Below are positions 34,501 to 45,700 of a stretch of DNA of 64,000 nucleotides, piece by piece. A program made the position numbers and the translations under genes. Positions within the stretch are counted from its first letter, which is position 1. Each line of letters starts with the position of its first letter. The notes beneath the pieces were generated by a model. The model was given only the letters and a program-made list of their open reading frames with translations. It did no database searches and was not told where the DNA came from. Origin of the DNA: Cytophaga hutchinsonii ATCC 33406 (GTDB lineage Bacteria > Bacteroidota > Bacteroidia > Cytophagales > Cytophagaceae); assembly GCF_000014145.1 (NCBI RefSeq), contig NC_008255.1:3612001-3676000 (forward strand), read 5' to 3'.

Positions 34501-37500
34501 TGTGAAAGTACCGGCTGGCCTTTATCGTTATAAAAGGTGTAAGACGGGATATCATGATTGGCTCCGCTTTCATCCGGTGTTATTTTATAGGTAATCTGGT
34601 TCTGGCTATTGTATTTGTATTTGGTTAATAACCCGTGCGTAGGCTGCAGTACACCTAAATATTCTCCTTTTGTATTAAAAGCTTCTTTCTTAAGTAAGCG
34701 TACGCCTTCTGGCGGCACTGTCTGTATAAGATTTCCTGCCTGGTCATAATAATATAATGTGTAATAAAGCTGTTTCAGTTCAATGGTTTCGTAATAGAAA
34801 TTTTCTTTAAACGGCGTAGAAAAACATTTATTATAATGCACAGTCAAAAGACCCTGAAGCTGTGTATTTAACTGGTCTTCCCATAATTCATTTGCTTCTA
34901 TACTGGCAATTGCTCTTTGCTCGGTTTCACATTTGTCTTTTTCTTTTTGCATGCAAAATGGAAACCACAGCGGATCTTTGCTTGTGGCCAACGGATCACA
35001 CGGGTCCGGATCCGGTGTTACGGTATAATCAATCTGACAAACTGTTGTGGTTGTAGGTACAGATGTTAAATCAGAATAATAATTAGTTAATGATACATTT
35101 GTCGATTTATTTACTATAAAAAATTTATTATATATATAATAATTATTACAACTTATAACGGTTTGTGGATATCCATAGCCCAATTCAATTTTAACTTTTG
35201 AATTGTCCATTTTAACAACATCCATACTAAGGCTGGTACTGTAAGGCGCTATTGTAAAAGGAATTGTTTGGAGATTGGACAACGCTTTTAAATTATTAAG
35301 TTCAACACCAGCATTCCGGACAAGCGTTAACGTTTTATCAAATGAGATATATTCTACACCATTTACATCTTTTAAAAGCACAAATACTTTACCTATATAC
35401 GGATAACCTGCCGGATGCTGAACGATTGCTATTTTAGTGAATTGTTTTACATTCCAAATACTGCTGTTATAGACACCTGAGGTATATGAATTTATGTCAT
35501 CAAATACCGATGCGGTAGGTTCGTCACAATCCGGATCACCTGTTACGATTTCAATTTCATTTCTGTGTCTTTGAATATATTCATTGATGAGATCCACAAG
35601 TGCTCCGTATAACGGATCCGGCCCGTAAAAATGTGTTGTTCCTCCTGTAGTTGTGGATGTACAGGTTACGTATGCATTGCTTGTACAGATTGTATTAAGA
35701 CTCATACCATAGCCGGTAAGAATTTGCTGTGCACGGATTAAATATGAGTCGGTAGCAATCTGATCACAACGAATATAACCAGATGGGTTATCGGTTGCAC
35801 AACCTCTGCCCAAATATTTATAAAACAGATAATAAAGCAAATTAATATCGGGCATGCTAATGGTCGGGTAGATCGTGAGGTAAGTTGTTTCTAACAAACT
35901 CAGATAGTTTAAAGCTCTTTTTTGATTTACTTCCTCACTGCATCCCCTAGTACCTATGGTCTGTAAAGCTGCCCAATCAGTTAAATTCTGCCGGTTAATT
36001 ACTTCAGGCTGGCTACGTATAACTGTAGACTCCAACGTTGGGTCTTTAAAACCATTTGGCGCGCTACACCCTGATTGCAGGATTGTCTTTTTAATAAATG
36101 CATCTTTTTTAGTCAGGTAAATACCTTTAAAAATATTCCAGCGATTAACATCATAATCAGAAGGCAATGCAGGCAATGGCAAATTCATTGCGCCTGTTAT
36201 ACCATCTATATTACCCTGCAGATAATAAAAGGATGCAAATTCCCATGCGGATAATACATCTGCTTTACTGCCATTTCCATTATAATCTATTATGCCACCT
36301 TCCTTAAAAAATAATAATAAGGTATCCCGCAGATTGTATAGTGGATTCGTTACTGAAATGCCTGTTGTGAAAAAAGGATCCAATTGAGCAGTAGGTATAC
36401 TTCCTAAATTGAATGCCGGAAGCCCTGGCACGGTAAAACTTGGAGCGCTTATATTTATTGGCCTCAAAAATCCTTTTGCAGCTGCATCAGACCAGCCGGT
36501 TACTCCATTAACCGGATCAAAACTGCCAAATTTATAAATATCATATTGGTCTCTATTATTTAAAGCTGTTGTGTAAGTTGAATTTGTATTTTCACATAAG
36601 TTTTTATATACACAATATTCGGGATGTTTTGATAACATATCTGAAGCCCAAACATTGTTAAACGAATCCGGATTAGTTACAACGGCAAGTGACGGTGAAA
36701 CCCCGTTTACTGGTGTATATGTTACCGAAGCATAAATTCCACTTATCCAATTGAGTTTTGTATAATAATAACCTTCCGGACTTAACTGATCGAGCATTTG
36801 CTGCTTATATGATTTACAGCGCATATCTGCTGTAGACCCTTGCAGATTTGTAACTTCATTTCCGCAATCTGTCATACAGTTTGCTTTGATCGTTGCCAAT
36901 TCTGCTGCTGTATACATAGCCCCCGTAGCCGGATTAATTTTACCGGCAAAGGATTTTTTATAATTTTCGCAGTTATCGTTGCAGGTAAAACCGCAGTTTG
37001 CAGCAATCAGTTTTTTGTCTGTATAGGCACTTACAAATGCATTTTTATCTGTATATAATACGTTATCTAATACCATCTGAACTGGTATAGAAGCTGCACT
37101 GATTGCATTCAATGTCTGTACAGCTGCCGAATTATAATATAATTTTTTACTCACAATATATTCACCCAGCAAATTAAATGTACATGCCAATTGAACTGTT
37201 GGATATGTAACTGCAGAACATCCCGTTGCTGTGGGTAACAGCTCTTTAGAATAATAGGGTATGGTATCATGCTGTGGGGTGTCATCTGTAAGGATAGATC
37301 TGCCATCAGGCCCTATAACACTTATTTCAACGGTATAGCCGCATGTTAAACAGGCACCGTTCTGGGAATTCAATACGCTCGTTAAATCATATTTGAAAGT
37401 ATATTGCTGACCGCTTACAAGATTTATTATTTTGTCTGTACTGATACTAAAACGTCCCTGCGTATTAACATCATTCTGATCAGATAGCCTGTGAATCGAT

Positions 37501-39125
37501 ACTCCGCCATCAAACAAGGCTGTCTGGTTGTATTGATCTGAAACAGGTGATAAATTGGTTGTTGGTTTTTCGTTCAGCGCACTTGCAATTACTTTACCTT
37601 CGCCATTTTGATATTGAATCGAGATAACACCATTTTCATCTATCGTATAATTTTTAGTGTAATGATGTGCATTCCCGACATTACTGCCAAACATCCGGTA
37701 CAATTCGGTAGATGATGGTGTACCATAGTAATTCTGAACAAAATGCTGGTCTTTAATATTTGCATTTGCTTGCAGTTCCATTTTAAATGCTGAACCAACT
37801 GTGTTTTGTCTGGAAACACGGCCGGTATTATCCGGTGTATATATTATTTGAGAATACGGATATCCTTGCGCATCCGGTGTATACGTTCTTGTTGCGCCTG
37901 CCGGAAAAGGATTCAATGCTGAATAATATTGTGATGCACCACTTGCGGTTGAAAGTGCAAGCGATTTGTTAGGATTGTCGTAAGCTTTTTTCTGATGATC
38001 CGTTGGCAGCGCTACATTAAACACATTGGTATTAGCCACGTAGTTCATTGACGTAGACGCTGCATATGGAAATGGCATAATATTTACAACGGGCCTTCCT
38101 TCAAAATCATACTTTGTTTCAGATATAACTACCGTTTTATCTGAATTCATAGAAGTCTGGGATTGTCTTGTACGTGTTGAACCATCTGCATACACAATAC
38201 TTTTTTTGTATCTTCCGTTTTCAATAAATGTTGTTGTTGCCTGCCAGTTTTTATATCCTTCAAAATCATCTGTATTTATGATTTTTGTAGCAGCATTATA
38301 ATTCCAGACACCATTAGTTACAAGATTGGTGACTGCATCAATTTTAACACCCCTTACTCTAAAATAAATTTTTCCTTTAGAATAGGTATTGTGAAAATTA
38401 AAGGTTTGCAATGCTGTTGAAATCCGTACAGGTTCTTTTGCTATAAACGCATCTGCATCTTGTGCAAAAGTGGTCACAGCATCATAGTCATCTATATATA
38501 CCCATTCCAGATCATAGAACTGAGCACCTGTGCTGTACTCCCAATAAATAGTTTTGTTGTCCGATGTTTTATTAAAAGCAACCACTGCAGCCGGATTGAA
38601 AATATCTGTCACTGTTTGAATTTGTGTCAGTTCAAGAGCAATATCCGATGGTACCGTTGCTGTATTGCCTGAAGGGAAAGCGGTGATATATAATTCAGCT
38701 GTTGGATTACTTACATATGAAAAATCATTGCTTATCCAAAAAACATCTTCGTATATACTTCCTGCTGCATCTGAGGCATCTTTAAAATTAAGATTCAGGG
38801 TAAATGCAGAAGAAGTACCTACCACATTTCCTGATCCATCTTTAATTTTAACAACCATCGTCAATCCATAATTCCAGGCCGTAGCATTGATACGATCTGT
38901 TAATTGTGAACGCGTATATTTAAGATTTACTTTATATGTATATGTTACAGGTGTGATGCCTGCAAATTGATCCGTTATTTTTAATTTAGGTATTGCATTA
39001 TCCACTGCTCCAAATGCCGCTTTATCCATAGCAACCATATATTTCGTTTCAAATGCATTTGATGAAATACTTAGCAGAAAAAAGAATAGATAGGAAATAA
39101 AGAAATTAGTTCTCATAAGGATCAT
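31584..39125 (-). CDS. Giant YD-repeat/Rhs protein with variable C-terminal tip
   Basis: The 2513-residue protein has a signal peptide near residues 4-23 (FFISYLFFFLLSISSNAFE; an alternative start is at 39116). Residues to about 1450 are a Bacteroidota-specific region with Cys-rich patches (CGFTCNDNCENYKK). YD repeats run from about 1455 to 2100 (YYYDQAGNLIQTVPPEG, YDVHGNVKTL, YTYDADNRLKTVKTS). The Rhs core (DHLGNVRTVI, YDYGFRIYDPRICKFLSVDP) ends near 2260 with NTPINSIDLDGLE. A tail of about 250 residues follows, rich in beta strands (SISYGAKLGD-like, NLKAGYTTKTTYRWTW) with no nuclease or protease motif visible. The start overlaps the LolA-like gene by 20 bp. Confidence 0.9.
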   Translation of the reverse strand: MILMRTNFFISYLFFFLLSISSNAFETKYMVAMDKAAFGAVDNAIPKLKITDQFAGITPVTYTYKVNLKYTRSQLTDRINATAWNYGLTMVVKIKDGSGNVVGTSSAFTLNLNFKDASDAAGSIYEDVFWISNDFSYVSNPTAELYITAFPSGNTATVPSDIALELTQIQTVTDIFNPAAVVAFNKTSDNKTIYWEYSTGAQFYDLEWVYIDDYDAVTTFAQDADAFIAKEPVRISTALQTFNFHNTYSKGKIYFRVRGVKIDAVTNLVTNGVWNYNAATKIINTDDFEGYKNWQATTTFIENGRYKKSIVYADGSTRTRQSQTSMNSDKTVVISETKYDFEGRPVVNIMPFPYAASTSMNYVANTNVFNVALPTDHQKKAYDNPNKSLALSTASGASQYYSALNPFPAGATRTYTPDAQGYPYSQIIYTPDNTGRVSRQNTVGSAFKMELQANANIKDQHFVQNYYGTPSSTELYRMFGSNVGNAHHYTKNYTIDENGVISIQYQNGEGKVIASALNEKPTTNLSPVSDQYNQTALFDGGVSIHRLSDQNDVNTQGRFSISTDKIINLVSGQQYTFKYDLTSVLNSQNGACLTCGYTVEISVIGPDGRSILTDDTPQHDTIPYYSKELLPTATGCSAVTYPTVQLACTFNLLGEYIVSKKLYYNSAAVQTLNAISAASIPVQMVLDNVLYTDKNAFVSAYTDKKLIAANCGFTCNDNCENYKKSFAGKINPATGAMYTAAELATIKANCMTDCGNEVTNLQGSTADMRCKSYKQQMLDQLSPEGYYYTKLNWISGIYASVTYTPVNGVSPSLAVVTNPDSFNNVWASDMLSKHPEYCVYKNLCENTNSTYTTALNNRDQYDIYKFGSFDPVNGVTGWSDAAAKGFLRPINISAPSFTVPGLPAFNLGSIPTAQLDPFFTTGISVTNPLYNLRDTLLLFFKEGGIIDYNGNGSKADVLSAWEFASFYYLQGNIDGITGAMNLPLPALPSDYDVNRWNIFKGIYLTKKDAFIKKTILQSGCSAPNGFKDPTLESTVIRSQPEVINRQNLTDWAALQTIGTRGCSEEVNQKRALNYLSLLETTYLTIYPTISMPDINLLYYLFYKYLGRGCATDNPSGYIRCDQIATDSYLIRAQQILTGYGMSLNTICTSNAYVTCTSTTTGGTTHFYGPDPLYGALVDLINEYIQRHRNEIEIVTGDPDCDEPTASVFDDINSYTSGVYNSSIWNVKQFTKIAIVQHPAGYPYIGKVFVLLKDVNGVEYISFDKTLTLVRNAGVELNNLKALSNLQTIPFTIAPYSTSLSMDVVKMDNSKVKIELGYGYPQTVISCNNYYIYNKFFIVNKSTNVSLTNYYSDLTSVPTTTTVCQIDYTVTPDPDPCDPLATSKDPLWFPFCMQKEKDKCETEQRAIASIEANELWEDQLNTQLQGLLTVHYNKCFSTPFKENFYYETIELKQLYYTLYYYDQAGNLIQTVPPEGVRLLKKEAFNTKGEYLGVLQPTHGLLTKYKYNSQNQITYKITPDESGANHDIPSYTFYNDKGQPVLSQNAKQKVTNTFSCVSYDKLGRVTKVGDIVNTTLLANLLDRTKYDQNVINYWNADLFTAGNAPTDIVATTYDTPAGSDPAYTNRGRVTKISRALDLAKLNASNMDSYITYQYDVHGNVKTLVNALPMSSTAPGAILSFTMDYTYDLLSGSVKQVILDKGLPSQFIHKYTYDADNRLKTVKTSRNGLIWEEDARYQYYLHGPIARTELGEDRVQGIDYYSTLQGWIKGINTTTQQSTYFNGGNTYNNTGARDVGGDGAEGKNKYVAQDEYMMNLGFYKGDYVPVSTVLAQLGNGSGVHADNLWKMFNASATSLQGLYNGNIAFWINDRSMPNWSPLRDNAYVFKYDQLNRLTNAYYTEQYDYNYTTNELVWKNRELTNKYYDFRAKYDLNGNIKSMLRMSFTVMDTLAYNYSYATVGGTNMLEDNRLRYITDLVAPGTETYDIDDQTAGNYTYDNIGNLIGDVSEQIASITWNREGKVTALTRSTGSTKPDFIFKYDVNGRRIYKEVKGKTPAGALDNTKITRVYYAYDGTGNMLATYEGITTTYPIEFRQVDVSIYGSKRLGVYAHATPVTRTALVGGLMRNANFDKSTSQRRPAYTQYQLEDHLGNVRTVIAGLKFALDQNNDGTPDVYSAYVLTENDYYPFGMQIAGGYRRYSTNNYKFGYNGKPMDNEWNGDGAMYDYGFRIYDPRICKFLSVDPLSPSYPELTPYQFASNTPINSIDLDGLERLLSIIDEKSGVTLIAKVDINNPDYVNGSGDQFIGSMKLGYSYSQIVKNTYGSNISFLNKSELYIKIKADGSYKAYANYENSAAERTFVRAEQFFYHNMKGAEVGGIGISGKASWQVNSLGVRGEWYQNKLGEQGLNFELDYSRAGTISYGAKLGDIAKLRYSWTSYVPSLEANAYLFIKKTPYTAGKSIANYWEGSGTIPIAGGTNLKFEGNSTGTYRFGLNWSTGEQRANLKAGYTTKTTYRWTW

Positions 39126-39786
39126 TCAGGCTGATTGAATAAGAAGAATAAGCAGCAGCAGGTACATACCCTTTTGCTGTTTTAATAATGTATTTATCTG
39201 TATTGAAATAATTAATTCCAACAGGAAGCTTTTCGTATGTGTATGTAATCAGTGTTTTCTGATTTTCCCGTTCTTGGGTATTTGTGTAGGCATATTCAAC
39301 TTTATCTAATAAAAAGGTTGTTTTATTATAATAAAATTTCATTTCAGCAATATCGTTAGAAGGATTTAAAATGGATGTTGTATACTGTTTTGCTGTTTCA
39401 TAAAAATCATATCGGATAGTATCTAATTTATCACTTAGTTTAGGGATAACTATTTCCTGCATTTTTTTTGATTCCTTTTCTGTGACAGGTCTTATTACAA
39501 AGTTTTTTTGGTCAGGCACAACCATCAATACCATATCCGTATTAAAAATAACTTCCATGTTTGTATACTTAACATAAAATTCATTATACTTTTTATATAA
39601 CTGATAGGTAAAATTAAATTGTTCTTTACCTTTCATATCTGTTTTAGAATATACAGTAAGATGAAATTCATTCATCTTACTGTATGCAGCAGTAATTGAA
39701 TCTTTAATTTGTATGTTATTCAACGTCTGTGAAACAACTACAAACGTTGATAATACATACAACATACAGCAGGTTATTACTTTCAT
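39106..39786 (-). CDS. Exported LolA-like protein between the SpvB-like and Rhs genes
   Basis: The 226-residue protein has a signal peptide (about 1-20, ending FVVVSQ). The remainder resembles the open beta-barrel of LolA/outer-membrane lipoprotein carriers: FHLTVYSKTDMKGKEQFNFT, YQLYKKYNEFYVKYTNMEVI, and late strands with KTLITYTYEKLPVGINYF. The LolA call is structural guesswork. It overlaps both giant neighbours (4 bp and 20 bp), so the three are translated as a unit and it may be a dedicated chaperone or carrier for them. Confidence 0.65.
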   Translation of the reverse strand: MKVITCCMLYVLSTFVVVSQTLNNIQIKDSITAAYSKMNEFHLTVYSKTDMKGKEQFNFTYQLYKKYNEFYVKYTNMEVIFNTDMVLMVVPDQKNFVIRPVTEKESKKMQEIVIPKLSDKLDTIRYDFYETAKQYTTSILNPSNDIAEMKFYYNKTTFLLDKVEYAYTNTQERENQKTLITYTYEKLPVGINYFNTDKYIIKTAKGYVPAAAYSSYSISLNDPYEN

Positions 39787-42700
39787 TTTGATTTAATCTG
39801 GCTTTGTGATTCCTGCATCGTTACAATGCCTCTTTCCGTTTCTTTTTTTGTTAGATATAGATTGCCTGAAGGATCGTAGTAATACAAGGTGGCAAAATTA
39901 TTGTTATCCAACGTTGCACGTAATTTATAATTAGAACGGTCATACACATATGAAACCATGTTTGATTCTGCGGGATATATACGGATATCATCAAAATAGG
40001 AAGTACCCGGACCAGATTGTCCGGCACCGCCAAATAAATAGATTCCTAAACTTTCTGTACCTACAGGAACTACAAACTCTCCGTAAATTTTTGTCCATCC
40101 TTCTACTGTAATCGTTGACAATCCAAAATTAATGTTATTAGCTGTAACCAATGTGCCCGTTTTATCATAAAAACGAACGCCTGCATTTGGTGGAAAACTA
40201 AGTGCTTTTACCCAAGCTTCAAATACCATTTTTTTACCTGGCGTAACTAGGAGTCTACGCTGTTCAAAAACGGCACCGACAGTGACAGCTAGAGATGATT
40301 TTCCTGTATGCGAAACTGTGCTATTAATATAAGGTGGAAGATTTGACAGTATATCTGCCGTTTTTAATCCTCTGGAAGATTGTTTCAATTTAAATTTACC
40401 ATTTCCCATCCATGGACCCACATTGTCCAATATCGTAGTATTTAATATAATAATAGTTTTAGAAGCATCTCCCGGGTATGCTTGAATACCAGACACCGCA
40501 TACCTACCCGACAATGTTGCACCTGTTGTTATTTCCTGCCCGTCAATATCAGCTGAGATAATTTCCAGATCTGTATTATACCGTTTATTCAAAATCAACA
40601 TGTTTTTATTTGCAGATAAAACTGTATAATTAGCAAAAGCGTCCATAGTTCTGTTTGTTACAGCGGTATAAAAATTCAGGTTGTTTTTCCCGATATAATT
40701 ATCCATGAGTATTGCTGTTGTACCCGGATAATCTTCAAAGCTTTCAAAACCAATTTCATAAACAGAAGCATTGGATGCCATAGCAGTTACAAGCGAGTTG
40801 CTGTACCCAAACAATACTGCAGATTTATTTGCCAATGCATCTTCTTCTTCAACAGGCATACCCGTTGCGATGTAATCTGTGAAGGTAACTACCCGTTTCC
40901 AGCGTGCAGGACAACCCTTTGATAAGGGGCTGTTAAATTTAAAGAATGGTACATCATCAAATGTCCCATCTGTACGTGTTGCTACTGTTGTTGTTTGTGA
41001 GCGATCATCTAAATAAGCCCACGATTCTTTTGTCTGAAATGTACCGGCAGAACCATTCAGATAAGCAACCAATAAATCAAACGAAGATATAGCTGTTAAC
41101 GAAAGATTTTTATTGACAAGAGAATTGTTATCGATTGGTTTAAATTCTGTTAATGTACTTGCCGATACATTTAATACTTTATTTAAACTTTTATAGTTTA
41201 GGTTTAGTGTACCTGTCGCTAGCTTAATAGAATCTCTACATACAGGAACAGTCTTGGTATATACTTTTAGATAAGCATCATTTGACCTAACGCCATTAAC
41301 ATATACTGCGAACCTGTGGAAAAGTATATAAGCATAAATTGTACTCCCATTCTTCAGCAGAATTTTAGCTTTATAAGCTGAATAATAAAATTTATTTAAA
41401 TCTGCTAATGGTTCTTGAGAACCTGTTTGTGTTTCGTTAATTGGTACTCCTGGCAGTTGCGGAAAAGTAGGGGGGAAACCGTTGAAATTTAAATCAATAA
41501 AAAATTCCGTAATAGAAGCGACTTGATCAAAATCGACCGCAGTGCCATTAGCATTATAAAAATATGCATCTATGGGTACATTTTGATACTGACCTTCTCC
41601 TACTTGAGTTCTGGTGTTAAGTATTTTAAATCCTCCTGAAGGCAAATACGTCATTGTTGCAGTACTTCCGCTATATGTGTTATTACATATTAATTTATTA
41701 GGATCATTCATAGCAAAAGCAGACCTGTTTGTATATGCCGTGGTTTGCAAATAACTATTTATATTTTCCATCACATTGACAAAACATTGTTCGGGCATGT
41801 TTTTATACTCACAAATTGGGTCATTGTAAGGATATATATAATTAACTGTACAATTTTTATCTATTCTATTTATTGTAGGATCCTGTAGAGAGGACACTGA
41901 GAATACAGTTTGATCATAATTATTATCATATACCGGGTCGTACATTTCTAAACGGTATACATGACCACCAACAGCATTAAAGTTTGATTGGGCTGTTAAT
42001 TTCCCTGTCAGATTTGTTGTTGTAGAAGTAATGACTGCAACTACTTTACTAAGTTGTCTTGAAAAATAAGGATCATTTGTTTCAGAATCATATTCGGTTA
42101 TGAAAACTTTATCGCCTTTTTGTAACACATTACTCCCTGCTGGTAATGAAGTTAATGCATTAAGTGTATAATCCAAATTTGTGCCGCTGCCTGTAATGGA
42201 AACTTTTGCAGCGAACTGTTGGGAATTGTATTTACCGCCAATGCGTTTGTATTCATTTACTAAGTGAGCAGGTAATGTATAACTGTAAACAGGATCATCA
42301 AAATGATTGTTGATTGTTGTTAATAATGGCTGTCCGGTATATGCATCAAACCATTTGTGCGACACTGTCATTTTAGATCCGTTGTTGTAATTTTCTATTG
42401 AAGTTATTATTCCAAATTTATTTACGATTTTATTGGTAACTGTAGTCCTGCATCTGGAATAAGAGAGACTTGCTCTTGGCATTGACGTCGGAGTCACCAC
42501 ACCAGCAATGGGTACAATTACCCACTCCAGATTTAAATTGAATCCCGCATCCATAGCAGTTGTTTCAGATTCTCTCATATCTGAAAAACATTCTACATCT
42601 TGTCCTAAATAGCGATCATCTGTTTCAGTAACTCCATTATCGCTTAATAGTACTTTAACTTTGTTGTCTAACTTATAATAATCAACACTTGTATTTTCAT

Positions 42701-45700
42701 TATCGGTGGACTTAGGCGTTACAGGATCTCCAGTCTTACCGTTGTATGCCGTAGCTTGATAATTATATTTCGTATAACTTTCAGGAATAGGATTTATTAT
42801 ACCCTTTCTATCAATAGAATAATTTGACACCATTTTAACTTTACCATGCATATCATTTAACTCAATATAAAAGCCTTGTGATATTGTTAGTTTATTGATA
42901 TCTGTTCTTCCTATAAAAGGTATTGGTAATGGCAAATTAAATTCGTGAGATTTTGTATTGGTATACTTCTCTATAACAGGAAATTCTTTTGCTGTATAAA
43001 AGTCATAACTTACAGCACCTGATCTTAATATACCTCCCGGTATTTCATATACGTTGCCCTCCTGGCCTGTATAATTTGATGCAATGCTTTTAACAGTTAC
43101 TTTACGATAGCCAACAGCCGCACCTGGATAGTATGCATCATTAATTGGAAATTCTACCAGCAATCTATTTGGCGTTAAACCGGGAACTTTTTGTTTTACC
43201 AATTCAGTTCTTCTTAAAACCGATTCTTCCCCTCCAACCTGGGGTTCATTACTTGCTACACCGCTACTGATTATCTGGCCATTTTCTTCCATCGTATAAT
43301 CATATACCTGACCGTAATAGTTAGTTTTTTCAGCATTTGTAGTCATTTCAGACCAGCTATCACTTAATACAATTTGCTTCACTCTATGACCGCCGCCAAT
43401 TTTAATTTTATCCGGTGTATTTAACCGTATCATAGATCGGCTCAAATCTATTTTCATGCCTAAACCTCTGCTGTTACAAACGCCATAAAAACCAGAGAAT
43501 ATTTTTTTGATGCTTGTTAAACTGGATAATAATGATGCAAGCTTTTGTTGCTTATCACCTACTTCTGAAGCCGGATCTGCACGCATACCAGCAATATTAA
43601 GCAAATACGGTGCATTGGTTCTTATATGTAACCATGCAGCCAATGCAAACGGATGATATTGATTTGATCCTCCAAAAGAAGATTTTTTTAGTTTGATGTA
43701 TCCTGTATTATTATCACTTATACCAATATCCGTTAAATCTACTTCTGCGTATCCTGAAACGTAATCCGCTAAATCTTCATTGCTATTACCAGTTTTAGCA
43801 AAATTTGAATACACTTTAAAATATACCTGATTATTATCCGGAATGTATTTTTTAATCTCTGCTTGAATCTGTGCAGTTGTAGCACCTGCCGGCATACTTT
43901 TCTCCAGAGGGAAAAACACTTTTAAATTTGAATGATCAAACCCATTATTTCCTTTAGAATTCGTCCCCGCAATTGTAAACATCTGCGTTGCAACTTTATT
44001 CTGTACGTACCCGTAATCATCAGCCTCATACGTAACATCAATCTTTCCTCCAGAAGGCAGCTTGATTGATTTTAAAGACCATACAGCAGCCTGCTTATCC
44101 ATAACGCTTCTAAAATTATTTACATTACGCGTTGGATCGTTTTCATTAAACTGTTTTGTATAGGGTTTATTTAAAAAGTTAATCGCTTCAGTTTTATTAT
44201 TTGTATCATATGGTTTATATGTTCCCCAACGATCCATTCCCTGAACCAGATAATTGGGATTCTCATCCAGATTAATATTATTTGGAGGAGTAATCAGGCG
44301 TTCATGATAATCAAATAAATAGGGAGATAATGCTCCGCGGGTATTATTTCCATATTCAAACCAAACTTTTTTTAGCGTCAGCTTACCTTTATTAACTGTA
44401 GCAAGACTGCTATTCGGTATCAGGCCACTAACATCACTTCCAATCTGGTTATTGGATACAAAACCGCATAAGTCGTAATTATATTCAAATCGTACTTTTA
44501 CAATAGGCTTTCCTGTGTTTCCAGCAACGTTGTATTCATCGCGTGTATACAGTGTAATTTTATCTAATTTAAAACTTGTATTACCACTTGCTATAGTTGC
44601 GTCTGTAGGGTTTTGGGCTTCATCGTTTGCTCCCTTAGCATCATTTCTTGGTAAAATTTTAAAAACAGCTACGTGAGATTTTGTTTCAGCTTTAGCTAAA
44701 TGCCATATTTCTTTTTCTCCATATACATAGCTGCCCATATCATCTACGATTGTTGTATTTGAATTAGGCATATTATTAGCACCTGAAAATGGTGTACGCC
44801 ACTTAAATTGCGCGTGTGCCTTTACATAAGTGAATTTCACCCAATACCCCAAATCACCTTCAGATGGCCCTTTAATGGCATCAGCATCTATATAATCAGC
44901 ACCTAAAACTGCTGTTAGTAAATAGCTATGCGCATAAGGGGGTGTAACAATTCTATTCTTATAAAAATTAGTTCTGTCTGCCTTATGATTTATTGTACCA
45001 TCGCCATTTTTATTCATGGCTATGACTGGCTTATCTTCTGAATCAGTTTTTACTAAGCTGAATTGATGTTCAACTTGTTTGGAATTATATGCAGGTAAAG
45101 CATATACATATTTCATTCCATTTGGATTAGTAGAAACAAATCCTCCAATATGATCTTTATTTAAAGAACTTCTTGTAGAAGCAAATGACGTTGGTGCTGA
45201 TTTATAGTATTCATCTGCAATGCTTGTATAATAATCAATCGTGAATTCAGTTAATCCCCCTGGAACTAAAGATATATCCTGATTTTTAAATGGAACAATG
45301 GATGCCTGTCTTATTTTACGCTGAGTATTAGTCAAGAAATAATTAGCAAGATTAGTATTTCCAAGTTGATTTCCTTTGTCATTTTCCAACCCAGCCAACG
45401 CTGCGTGATCATCCAACGAAACTCTATATGGCTCAAATCCACCAATAGCATCTAATTGACTTATAGAGGTGGATGTAGGTTCTCCAAAAACTTTAAAATA
45501 AGCTGTTTCATATAACTTATCATTTACATTAAACGGATTTGTTTCTCTAAATCCTGTCTTTAATTTCCAATCATTGTTATTTCTCCATAAACCGCTTACC
45601 GTTCCCGAATAGTTTACACTTAAATCAAATCCAAGATGAACAGAAGTAACAAGCCCAGCAGTTCCAAAACCTAATTCTGCACCAGTACTTCCGCCAAAGC